NCBI GenBank assembly: GCA_050246115.1
Contig: JBFWWP010000022.1
Coordinates: 1-64,000, forward strand
Length of the DNA stretch: 64,000 nucleotides
Direction of reading: 5' to 3'
DNA from: JBFWWP01 sp050246115
GTDB lineage: Bacteria > Planctomycetota > UBA8108 > UBA1146 > JAJFFE01
Part shown: positions 14,570 through 22,612 of the stretch, piece after piece
Layout of the letters: the number at the start of each line of letters is the position of its first letter
How positions within the stretch are numbered: the stretch's first letter is position 1
Position numbers and translations under genes: made by a program
The notes under the pieces: model-generated
The model's input: the letters and a program-made list of their open reading frames with translations, nothing else
What the model was told of the DNA's origin: nothing
Databases searched by the model: none

Positions 14570-17500
14570 TTACGGACAGGTCGTGGCGCGAGTCGCGCAA
14601 TCGAGCGAGTCGGCGCTCGGGTCCGGCCCGCAAGCGAGGATTCCGGGGGCCGGCGGCGCTACTCCCGCCTGGAACAGGTAGGCGAGCAGGAACACGGGGT
14701 CGGCGATGGTGACGGTGCCATCGTCGTTGGCGTCCGCCGCGTCGAGGCAGCCCGGCGTGGATCCACCCGTGAAGAGATACCCGAGCAGGACGATCGCGTC
14801 CCCGATGGTTGCGCTCCCGTTCCCGTCTACGTCTCCGCGACGGAAGAGCGGATCTTGCGGGTCCGCAACGAGGTTTACGATGCCGGCCTGGAGGATCGGG
14901 GTCTCACTCGTGCTGCCGCTGCTCACCGTGTTGGCCGCACCGGCGATGCCGATGACATCGTTCCATTCGAGGAGGGTCGTGGTCCCGTCGAGGTCCCCGG
15001 TCAGGGAAGCCGGTTGGAGTTGATAGGTGACGGTTGCCACCGTGAGGCCAGCGCCGGTGAACGATGGCAACGTCGTACCGGTGGACCACTGCACCGCGAT
15101 GGCGACGCCTTCGGTGCTCATTTGGACCATGCTGAAGTCTGGGGTCGTGCCGGCGACGGTGTCGAGCACCTGACTCGAGGTCGCTGCGAGGAGCGCAGGA
15201 TCATGCCGGAGCGAGAACGCGAGTCCGTCGATCGAGCCCGGGTTCGGCACCGTCGCGGCGACTTTGCACAGCGCGCTGAAGGAGCCCGCGGGCGCTGCCG
15301 GGTCATAGGGCACCGCGAAGTCGTAGGTGTCGTCCTCCGCACCCACCGCCTGTACCAAGTACATGTGCTGAATGATCGGTGTCGGCGCGACGTCGACCGC
15401 CCCGAACGTGATCGCCGGCAGCAACGACCCGGCCGCCGTGTGCATGCCGTTGATCGCCGGCGGGCTCATGGCGGTCGAGTTCGCGAACTCGAAGTGGAGG
15501 GGACCGCTACCCGCGCCGGTGCCGGCGTTGGTCATGACGTCGCACTCCACGGTCTCGGTCAGTAGCGTCAAGGGCAGATCGAGAGGACCTCCGGTCACGG
15601 GGTCCATGGCGAACGTGCACTGCACGACAATGCTCGACCCGGTATCCGTGACGTCGAAGACCGCAGGGGGGCCGCCGAGGAAGTCGAGTAGGCCCGGTGC
15701 CGGTGCGACCGCAATGCTCGTGATGGCCACGGGATCGTAGCCAAACGCCATCGTGAAGCCGGAGACCGGAGGCAGGGGTGCTGCAGTGCCGGCGCTGGGA
15801 TCGACCACGCCGATCAGCTTGAAGCCGCCGATCGGGGGGAAGTTGGGTGCGAGCCAACCGAACCCGTAGCCGAAGGGATCGCACTCGTCCGGGCGCCCGT
15901 TGCCATTGGCGTCGGTGCTGCCGCCGCTCGCGAGGTCGAACGCATCCGGATAGTCGTTGCCGTTACAGTCGGCGAAGGTCGGGAAGTTGACTCCTCCACG
16001 ACCGTAGATCGAGTCCGCGCCCGGAGCGCCCCAGTCCTTGGCGGCGGCCCACTGATAGAGCAGGTTGCGCACCTGCGTGGCAGTACCGAGCGGGTTCACG
16101 GACCACAGACAGGCGGCGACGCCGGCGGCGTTGGGGCACGCGCAGCTGGTGCCAGTGAACGTTGCCGCGAACGAGGTACTGGTGCTGGTCGGTGCGCAGA
16201 TGTCGGGGACGAAGCTACCGTCGTTGGTCGGCCCCTGGCTCGAGTAGTCGGCGATGATCCCGCCGGTGTACTTCGCCGACCCATAGAGATTCTGCGGGAC
16301 CGCACCCACGGTCAGAACATTGGCGTGAGTGGCGTTCGCCGGTGAGGTCGTCGACCCGGCCGCGACCGCGTGCTCGAGCCACGTACCGCCGCTCGAGTAG
16401 ATTTCGATCTCGGTCCCGGGCCCGGCGATGCGCTCGACCACCAGTTGGACCAGGATCGGTTGCATGCCACCATTCGTGAGATTCACGGACTCGTCGGTCT
16501 CCCCGTCGATGGTCGACGCCGACAGGATCTGCGTCGCGTCGCTGTTGTACATGTAGAAGTCGTAGTCGTGATTGCCGCCCGCGGGGTCGTACGAGAGTCG
16601 GAACGAGGCCGTGGAGCCCGGCGCGATGGTCACGGCCAGAACCTCGTCGATGCCGCCGTCCCAGCTGTGGTACCCGTCGCCGTCGGGGTCGGTGAAGTTA
16701 CCCTGGTAGTGCTCCTTCGCCTCGTTGCCCGCAGAGTGCAGGAACAAGATTCCGGCATTCGCGGCGGTGTTTGCAGCTACCGCCGAGGTATCGCCGTCGT
16801 CGCTCCAGCTGGGCCACCACCCCAGGGACATGACGATCACGTCGACGTCCTCGGTGATGCAGTCCGAGACCGCAGCGCCGACGTCGGATTGGCTGTCGAC
16901 CTTGAGGATCACATAGGTCGCTCCGGGAGCGTGGTCGAAGACCGTCTCGACGACGAAGCGCCCATGCGAGCCGTCGGTCGCCGAGAGCAGGCTACGGGGC
17001 GTGTAGTTGTAGAAGGTGTAGCCGGCCGGGGCGTCGCCCGTCGCGGTCGAGGTGTTGAGCCCGTTGTACCCGACGTCGATCACGCCGATCTTGATCCCCG
17101 TACCGTCGAATCCATCGTCGCGGTACTGCAAGGAGCGCATCACCGTGGTGCCCTGCCCCTCGAAGAGCGAGAGCTCCAGGCCCAAGCCAACCGGCTCCAT
17201 GAGGTGGGTCATCGGTAAGGCTGCCGCCAGCGCTCGAAGGCCCTCGATGGGAACCCGGGCTTCGGTGCGACCGGCGAAGAAGCCCGTTTGGGCTCCGCCA
17301 ACCGCAGCGAGAACTGCAGACGACAAGGGCGCAGAGTCCAGCGGCCCGACGATCTCCACGATGGCAAAGTCGTCGTCGGTGACGCGGAACCCGGCCTGCC
17401 GCAGTTCTTCGGCACCGGCAGCACGGCCACGGTCGCTGGCTTCGAGCAGCTTCGGAATCGCCCGCACACCCGCGGGCTGGCGCGTCGCCCGCGGTGGGTT

Positions 17501-17593
17501 GCGGAGGTCCTGCAGGTCTGAGAACGATTGCCCGAAGAGCGGGCCGGTTACGAGCAGGAGCGCGCAGCTCCCCAGCAGATTGCGAATGAACAC
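14570..17593 (-). CDS. Secreted subtilisin-like (S8) protease with dockerin-like tail
   Basis: The protein has 1007 residues from a GTG preceded by GGGAGGA. A signal peptide (MFIRNLLGSCALLLVTGPLF) is followed by an S8 catalytic domain with D173 (IGVIDVG), H210 (DGSHGRFVVE), the oxyanion Asn N290 (HSAGN) and S483 (GTSCACP). A planctomycete-style DCNGNDYPDAFD...PDECD segment comes next, then cohesin-like beta regions. The C-terminus carries two calcium-loop repeats (RGDVDGNGSATIGDAIVLLG and DANDDGTVTIADPVFLLAY) ending in CGPDPSADSLDC and a final CP. The same tail occurs on the CHRD protein at 34320. It is probably an extracellular or surface-retained protease. All catalytic residues are present. 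Confidence 0.9.
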   Translation of the reverse strand: MFIRNLLGSCALLLVTGPLFGQSFSDLQDLRNPPRATRQPAGVRAIPKLLEASDRGRAAGAEELRQAGFRVTDDDFAIVEIVGPLDSAPLSSAVLAAVGGAQTGFFAGRTEARVPIEGLRALAAALPMTHLMEPVGLGLELSLFEGQGTTVMRSLQYRDDGFDGTGIKIGVIDVGYNGLNTSTATGDAPAGYTFYNYTPRSLLSATDGSHGRFVVETVFDHAPGATYVILKVDSQSDVGAAVSDCITEDVDVIVMSLGWWPSWSDDGDTSAVAANTAANAGILFLHSAGNEAKEHYQGNFTDPDGDGYHSWDGGIDEVLAVTIAPGSTASFRLSYDPAGGNHDYDFYMYNSDATQILSASTIDGETDESVNLTNGGMQPILVQLVVERIAGPGTEIEIYSSGGTWLEHAVAAGSTTSPANATHANVLTVGAVPQNLYGSAKYTGGIIADYSSQGPTNDGSFVPDICAPTSTSTSFAATFTGTSCACPNAAGVAACLWSVNPLGTATQVRNLLYQWAAAKDWGAPGADSIYGRGGVNFPTFADCNGNDYPDAFDLASGGSTDANGNGRPDECDPFGYGFGWLAPNFPPIGGFKLIGVVDPSAGTAAPLPPVSGFTMAFGYDPVAITSIAVAPAPGLLDFLGGPPAVFDVTDTGSSIVVQCTFAMDPVTGGPLDLPLTLLTETVECDVMTNAGTGAGSGPLHFEFANSTAMSPPAINGMHTAAGSLLPAITFGAVDVAPTPIIQHMYLVQAVGAEDDTYDFAVPYDPAAPAGSFSALCKVAATVPNPGSIDGLAFSLRHDPALLAATSSQVLDTVAGTTPDFSMVQMSTEGVAIAVQWSTGTTLPSFTGAGLTVATVTYQLQPASLTGDLDGTTTLLEWNDVIGIAGAANTVSSGSTSETPILQAGIVNLVADPQDPLFRRGDVDGNGSATIGDAIVLLGYLFTGGSTPGCLDAADANDDGTVTIADPVFLLAYLFQAGVAPPAPGILACGPDPSADSLDCATRATTCP

Positions 17594-17872
17594 GGTGGTC
17601 CTCCCATGCGATACGAGGGTCGAAACGGTGCCAGGAACCGACCCGGTCACCGAGGCGGCAATAGGAGCCGCCCGCCGGATGAATTCCGAACTGGGTGGCC
17701 GGAGACCGAGAAACTCGGATTCAGGGCTTCGCGATTTCCGCCCTTGGCGCCGTCGTGGTCCGGGGGGAACCCGTTGCAGTGGGGTCAACGGCTGACGCCG
17801 TTGAGACTTCCGTCGTTTGAGGAGCCGGCGGCAGGTGTGGCCCGAGGCCGCCGAACTCCCGGTGACAGACCG
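17594..17872. other. Spacer upstream of the protease gene
   Basis: About 280 bases separate the end of the toroid-protein gene from the protease start. The GGGAGGA ribosome-binding site lies at its left end. No gene or strong terminator is visible. Confidence 0.35.
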
Positions 17873-20800
17873 CTACCGCTTCTGGGTCGGCGGCGTGGGC
17901 GCTGGCTGTTGCGCTTCGGCGCGCTGGAATGGCGTGAGGTAGCGATAGTAGATCTCGAGCATCAGGACGTTGAGGGCCGTGGTGTAGACGCGGTCGTCAT
18001 CGGTGTCGGCGGCGTACTCGGCGTAGGGCGAGATGATCGGCCACGATCCGTCATCGGCTTGGCTCGGGATGAGCGCCTCCTTGAGGGCCTGGTTCCAGCG
18101 CGTCCAGGCCTCGCCGCCCGCGAGGAACGTGGCCAGCGTTCCGTAGTACCAGAAGTACGGATTGCCTTCGGCCTCGGCGACGAAGGCATCGGCGTTGGCG
18201 GCACGCCACGGACCCGGGAGATGCTCGCTGACGAAACGGAGTCCGCGGGCGACGACGGGATCGTCATTCGGGACCCCGAGGATCTGGAGTGCGAAGGTTG
18301 CCGCTGGCGTGGAGCCAGGCAGCGTCGGGTAACGACTGTTGAGCCGCTCCGGTTCGCGCGTGTACAGAAAACGGCCGTAGCGATCGTTCCACGACGCGAT
18401 CAAGAAGCTCCGGGCGAGGTCCAGCCGTTCGCTGGGCACTTCGAGCCCAGCGAGCAGCGCGGTCTCGAGGGCCATGATCTGCCATGCGGTGATCGACACG
18501 CGCGGGTAGCTCGTGCGTTCGAGGGCGTTCGCGTGTGCGGAGTAGTAGTTCCAGCCACCGTCGAGTCGAGAGTCGCCGGTGCCGCCCACCTGGTGATCCA
18601 AGATGTGCCTCGCCGCGAGGGCCAGCGGTTCGCGGAGTGCTGGGTCGGGGGACAAGAGATAGGCTTCACCCAACGCATAGGTCGCGATCGCGTGCGAGTA
18701 AGCGGTGGTGTTCGCGCCGAAGTGGCCATTCGCCTCTTGGCGCGTGAGCAAGAACCGCACGGCGCTCGCGGTGACTTCGGAGTGGACGGTGTTGGACTGC
18801 GGGTGGTGACCGGCTCCCAGGAAGGCGAGCAACGCCAGCGCGCTCTTGCCGACGGTGACCTCGCCGTACTTTGCGTGCTGGTGGGCGAGTGCGCCGAAGC
18901 CGCCATGATTGCGCTGACGCGTGGCCAGGTACTCGAGGCCGCGCGCGACCGCGATCTCGGTGTTCGCATCGCCGCCATGGCTCGTGAGTGCGTCTTGCTT
19001 CCGCGCTCCCGACCGTGCCGATACCCACGCGACCTGGGTTCTCGAGCTGGGAAAAGGGGCCGGTGCGGCTGCGACCGCACTCCGGTGCGGACTCGGAGGC
19101 GAGGGGGGGAAGCGCGTCGACGCGTTGAACGGCGTGGGATCCTGGAGAAGCGGGACGATCAGCGCGGCCGAGGTGCCCACGCGCGGAGCCGAGGACGAGA
19201 GCGAGGACGACGGCGGTGCGACCGATCGCGTCACAGCGAGCGAGCGCTCGGCCGCGAGCGGCAAGCTGGGGGTCGACGCCCGGGCATGCGTCGCGTCGTG
19301 CGCAAGAACTCGCGCTGCTGCCCAAGGCTCGGCCGCAGGCAGCGGCGGAGTCAAAGCCGACGCGTGCTCGGGAACGATCCGCGTTACGAGCGGTGGTTGC
19401 AGTGACGGGTCCGTGAGCGCCGCACGCTCGGGCGTGAGCCGAGCCGCCTCGGGTGCGGATCTGGCGACGCGCAGATCTCCGGTGACCGAACTGGTCGCGA
19501 GCTCTTGGGGGCCCGCGCGCGGCGGCGCGGGCAGCGTCGACGTCGGCGGCGGCAGCGCGGAAGCCGGAGCTCGCGCCAGGGAGAGGGCGCGCTCGGTCGG
19601 CCGACCATACTCTTCTGCGAGCATGCCGACTGGGCTCGAGTGCGGAGTGCTGTCTTGGGCCGCCGTCACCGCAGGGACCGCGGCCGGCGGCCGCACGATC
19701 GCGAGCGGGTCGGCGGGCGAGTCATCACGGGGGCTGGAGCGAGGAGGATGAAGCGCTGCGTGAAGGGGGAGCGACGTGGGCTCCCACTTCGGGGGCGTAC
19801 GGCCGGCATCGACGCGGTGGGTTTCGGTGCCGAAGTGAGGCGCGAGCGCTCGCGTCGCTGCCGCCGAATCCGTGTTCTCCGCGAGCGCTCGTTCGGCTCG
19901 CGCCGCTACCGCGGGTTTCGGTAGAGGCAGCGCGAAGTCCGCCTGCGACTGCCGGGACGGAGACCACGCGGTCTCGCGATTTCGATCGTTCTGCGTCGTG
20001 GATCGCTGGGGCAGCGGTGCTGGCTCGAACTTCGCCGCGGGCGCTCGCTCGGGCGTCGCGAACCCCAAGGCCGCAACCGACGGTAGCGTTGCCGCCTCTC
20101 GGTCGGGGAGGATGAGTTCAGCAGCGTGGCTCGCCGGGGGAGTTCTCAGGACACGGCGATGCTCGGTCGCCGACGGCTGGGCATCGGCGCCCGCCACGAA
20201 CCGATCGGGCGTTACTCGATCCCCGAACGCGGTTTCGCGGTGGGCGTGGGTCGCCTTGGCGAACAGCTCTGCCGCCAGTTCCAGGCTCGGTGCTTGGCGC
20301 ATCGTCGTCGCTTCGCTCAGGGAACGGATGTCTCCTTCGACCGGCTCGTCACGGAGCCAGAGCCACAGGAGGAAGTGAAGAACGGCAGAGATCAACAAGC
20401 AGCGGTAGATCAATTCGAGTGCGGGCCAGCGGTGCGCGAGGAGGCGCAGAATGAGGAGGACGACCGCGGCAAGAAGCAACAGGGCCCAAAGGCCCGCGGT
20501 GAGGGTGGGCCGCGGCAACTCGCGGAGCAGCACCCAGTGCGTTTCCCACCACTCCTCTCCACGCGCCTGAATGAGGCTCGTTCCCCCGTGCGCGAAGCTG
20601 AGCCACGCTCCTCCGTCCGCCAGGCCGCCCGGCATTGGCCGGGGCTCGGACCACGAACCGTCGGGAAGGCGCCAGCTCTCGAAGCGCTCGAGACCGGTGG
20701 GACCGGGACGCGTGAAGGCGATCGAGCCGGCGTCGGGGTGGAGCGCGCAGCCGCGTTCATCGGCCGCACTCGACAATGGCTCGACACGTTCCGGCAGACT

Positions 20801-21442
20801 CCACTCGCCACCAAAGTGTCCGCGCGTGAGGTACAAGTCATGGTCGACGACGGAGCCGTACGCTCGATTCGACGCGAAGAGCAGGAAGTACTCGTCTTCG
20901 GCCCCGGTCGCCGCCCACGTTGCTTGGAGCGCAGCCGAGGGAGAACGCTCGTTGAACGACCCGTTGACGGGTGCGGGGAAACGCTCTGGGGGCGAATAGC
21001 CTTGGCCCTCTCGCCGACTCCAGTAGAGGTCGTGGTCGCCGCTCGGGCTACGACGGGTGAACACGAGATAGCGCCCGTCGCCGGTGATCGACGGCTCGTC
21101 CTCCTCCGCGTCGCTGTTCAGGAGGCTCACGCGCGCACCGTCTGTGGACACGATGTCGCCCTGCTGCGGATAGAGTACCGGTCGTGTCGGTCGCGGGGCG
21201 CTCCAGGCGGTCAAGTACGGTGAGCCCCATTGGTGGCGCGGTCCGACGTCAGTGCCCGCGAGATACAGGGACGGCCGTGAGACGAACTCGGTCGCGAAAC
21301 CAACGAGGGCTGCGGCGACCAGTACACCCGGTATGAAGGCTGAAGTCAGCAGCCGATCCACGAGCCTCGGGTTGTCGGCGGCGGCTCGCGGGTCGACGGC
21401 AGACGGTGCCGAAGCCTCGGTCATCGGTCTTCGGCGCGTCAT
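17873..21442 (-). CDS. Membrane protein with TolB-like propeller and alpha/alpha-toroid (prenyltransferase/squalene-cyclase repeat) domain
   Basis: The protein has 1189 residues. It has an N-terminal membrane segment (AFIPGVLVAAALVGFATEFV), a region of TolB/PD40-like beta-propeller blades (DGRYLVFTRRSPSGDHDLYW, PDAGSIAFTRPGPTGLER), two membrane helices (LTAGLWALLLLAAVVLLILR and LISAVLHFLLWLWL), a Pro/Ala-rich linker of about 400 residues, and a C-terminal toroid of squalene-cyclase-type repeats (LEYLATRQRNHGGFG, RFLLTRQEANGHFG, RVYTTALNVLMLEIYYRY). No catalytic DxDD is evident at the usual place, so binding rather than cyclisation is likely. The start shares bases with the ExbD stop (TGATG). 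The ExbB/ExbD neighbours suggest an energy-coupled envelope complex. Confidence 0.8.
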   Translation of the reverse strand: MTRRRPMTEASAPSAVDPRAAADNPRLVDRLLTSAFIPGVLVAAALVGFATEFVSRPSLYLAGTDVGPRHQWGSPYLTAWSAPRPTRPVLYPQQGDIVSTDGARVSLLNSDAEEDEPSITGDGRYLVFTRRSPSGDHDLYWSRREGQGYSPPERFPAPVNGSFNERSPSAALQATWAATGAEDEYFLLFASNRAYGSVVDHDLYLTRGHFGGEWSLPERVEPLSSAADERGCALHPDAGSIAFTRPGPTGLERFESWRLPDGSWSEPRPMPGGLADGGAWLSFAHGGTSLIQARGEEWWETHWVLLRELPRPTLTAGLWALLLLAAVVLLILRLLAHRWPALELIYRCLLISAVLHFLLWLWLRDEPVEGDIRSLSEATTMRQAPSLELAAELFAKATHAHRETAFGDRVTPDRFVAGADAQPSATEHRRVLRTPPASHAAELILPDREAATLPSVAALGFATPERAPAAKFEPAPLPQRSTTQNDRNRETAWSPSRQSQADFALPLPKPAVAARAERALAENTDSAAATRALAPHFGTETHRVDAGRTPPKWEPTSLPLHAALHPPRSSPRDDSPADPLAIVRPPAAVPAVTAAQDSTPHSSPVGMLAEEYGRPTERALSLARAPASALPPPTSTLPAPPRAGPQELATSSVTGDLRVARSAPEAARLTPERAALTDPSLQPPLVTRIVPEHASALTPPLPAAEPWAAARVLAHDATHARASTPSLPLAAERSLAVTRSVAPPSSSLSSSAPRVGTSAALIVPLLQDPTPFNASTRFPPSPPSPHRSAVAAAPAPFPSSRTQVAWVSARSGARKQDALTSHGGDANTEIAVARGLEYLATRQRNHGGFGALAHQHAKYGEVTVGKSALALLAFLGAGHHPQSNTVHSEVTASAVRFLLTRQEANGHFGANTTAYSHAIATYALGEAYLLSPDPALREPLALAARHILDHQVGGTGDSRLDGGWNYYSAHANALERTSYPRVSITAWQIMALETALLAGLEVPSERLDLARSFLIASWNDRYGRFLYTREPERLNSRYPTLPGSTPAATFALQILGVPNDDPVVARGLRFVSEHLPGPWRAANADAFVAEAEGNPYFWYYGTLATFLAGGEAWTRWNQALKEALIPSQADDGSWPIISPYAEYAADTDDDRVYTTALNVLMLEIYYRYLTPFQRAEAQQPAPTPPTQKR

Positions 21443-21852
21443 CACGGCTCCTCGTGAAGGGTCGCAAACGCGATCGCCGCGCGCGCCCGCCGGCAAGCGT
21501 CCGCGACCTCCACTACGCGCTCGAAAGCGAGCTGGCCATGCGCGCGGATCAACGCCTTCGTGCCGGGTTCTTGCTCGACCCGGCGGGCCAGCAGTGCATA
21601 GAGTTGCTCTGGGTCTACTCGGTTGCCACCGACGATGATGGCTGCGTCGGGCAAGACGTTGACGACCACCGGATCGGGCTCGGACGATCCTTCGGTGCCG
21701 CTGCGGCTCTTCGGCACCGCCACATCCAACTCGCGCTCGAGCTGCTGAAAGGTAGTCGCGAGCAGGAAGAACACGATGAGCAGGAACACCACATCGATCA
21801 TGGGCGTCAGCTCGAGGCTGAAGGCTTCTTCGTCACGCAGCCGAATGACCAA
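21442..21852 (-). CDS. ExbD/TolR-type energy-transducing protein
   Basis: The protein has 136 residues from a TTG start preceded by GGGACGGGG. It has the family layout: a short cytoplasmic N-terminus (RLRDEEAFSLELTPMIDV), one membrane helix with the conserved aspartate in PMIDVVFLLIVFFLLAT, and a periplasmic domain (VVVNVLPDAAIIVGGNRV...RAHGQLAFERVVEVADACRRA). With ExbB it should form a proton-driven motor in the inner membrane. It overlaps the ExbB gene by 20 bases and the following gene by one base, so the operon is tightly coupled. Confidence 0.9.
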   Translation of the reverse strand: MVIRLRDEEAFSLELTPMIDVVFLLIVFFLLATTFQQLERELDVAVPKSRSGTEGSSEPDPVVVNVLPDAAIIVGGNRVDPEQLYALLARRVEQEPGTKALIRAHGQLAFERVVEVADACRRARAAIAFATLHEEP

Positions 21853-22612
21853 CGGCCCCGTCCCTTCGATGGAGGGTCACCAGTTCCCGCGCCACCCCGT
21901 CGAACTCGCGCACGTGTTGCCGGATTCGGCCGCGGAAGTAGTAGAAGAGGATCAGCGCCGGAATCGCCACGGTCAAGCCGGCAGCCGTGGTCACGAGTGC
22001 CTGGCCGATCCCCTCGGCGAGGAGCTCGGGATTGCCGATGGCACGCTCCTTGGCGACCTGCAGGAACGATTGGATCATGCCGACCACCGTTCCCAGGAGG
22101 CCGAGCAGCGGTGACACGCTGGCGATGCCCTGGAGCGCCGGTAGGTGCTTCTGCAGGTCGTCGGCCTCCCGCATGCCCGCGTCCTCGATGGCGGCGACGA
22201 GGTCGCGTGGTGACTCGGGCCAGTGGCTCAGGCCAACGTGCAGCACGCGTGCGAGCGGGGTCGTCGGGTTCGCGACCGCGACCCGCGCTCCCGCCACGTC
22301 GCTGCGCTCCAGGCAGGCACGCACCGACGGCCAGATGCGGCTTGGACAAACGCGGTGTCTTCGCAACGCCCATGCGCGTTCGAGGGCCAGGCCCAAGAGG
22401 AGCACCGACGCCAAGGCGATCGGGATCATGAGCACGCCCCCCTGGACGAGCAGCTCGCCAAGCGTCGACAAGACGCTGTTCCCGGTGTTCGTGGCACTGG
22501 GGTGCATGTCGGTAGCGCCGTTCGTGCCTTGTGCGAGCAGATGGCTGGCGCTCGTCGCAGCGGTGATTGGCAGCAAGAGCAGTCGTCGTGCACAGCGTCC
22601 TGTGAGCCGCAT
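21833..22612 (-). CDS. ExbB/TolQ/MotA-family proton channel protein
   Basis: The protein has 259 residues. A signal-like N-terminus is followed by helix 1 (GVLMIPIALASVLLLGLALE), a cytoplasmic loop, and the conserved pair of helices ASVSPLLGLLGTVVGMIQSF and TTAAGLTVAIPALILFYYF, which form the proton path with ExbD. The extra N-terminal segment is common in ExbB proteins of planctomycetes and related groups. The ATG shares a base with the TPR-protein stop (TGATG), and GGAGAGGA precedes it. It is inferred to power the large propeller/toroid protein encoded downstream. Confidence 0.9.
   Translation of the reverse strand: MRLTGRCARRLLLLPITAATSASHLLAQGTNGATDMHPSATNTGNSVLSTLGELLVQGGVLMIPIALASVLLLGLALERAWALRRHRVCPSRIWPSVRACLERSDVAGARVAVANPTTPLARVLHVGLSHWPESPRDLVAAIEDAGMREADDLQKHLPALQGIASVSPLLGLLGTVVGMIQSFLQVAKERAIGNPELLAEGIGQALVTTAAGLTVAIPALILFYYFRGRIRQHVREFDGVARELVTLHRRDGAVGHSAA

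Noticed and set aside
17528..19405. Open frame of 625 codons on the plus strand
   Set aside because: It is antisense to the toroid protein and protease genes, and its arginine- and glycine-rich reading is typical of a high-GC shadow frame.
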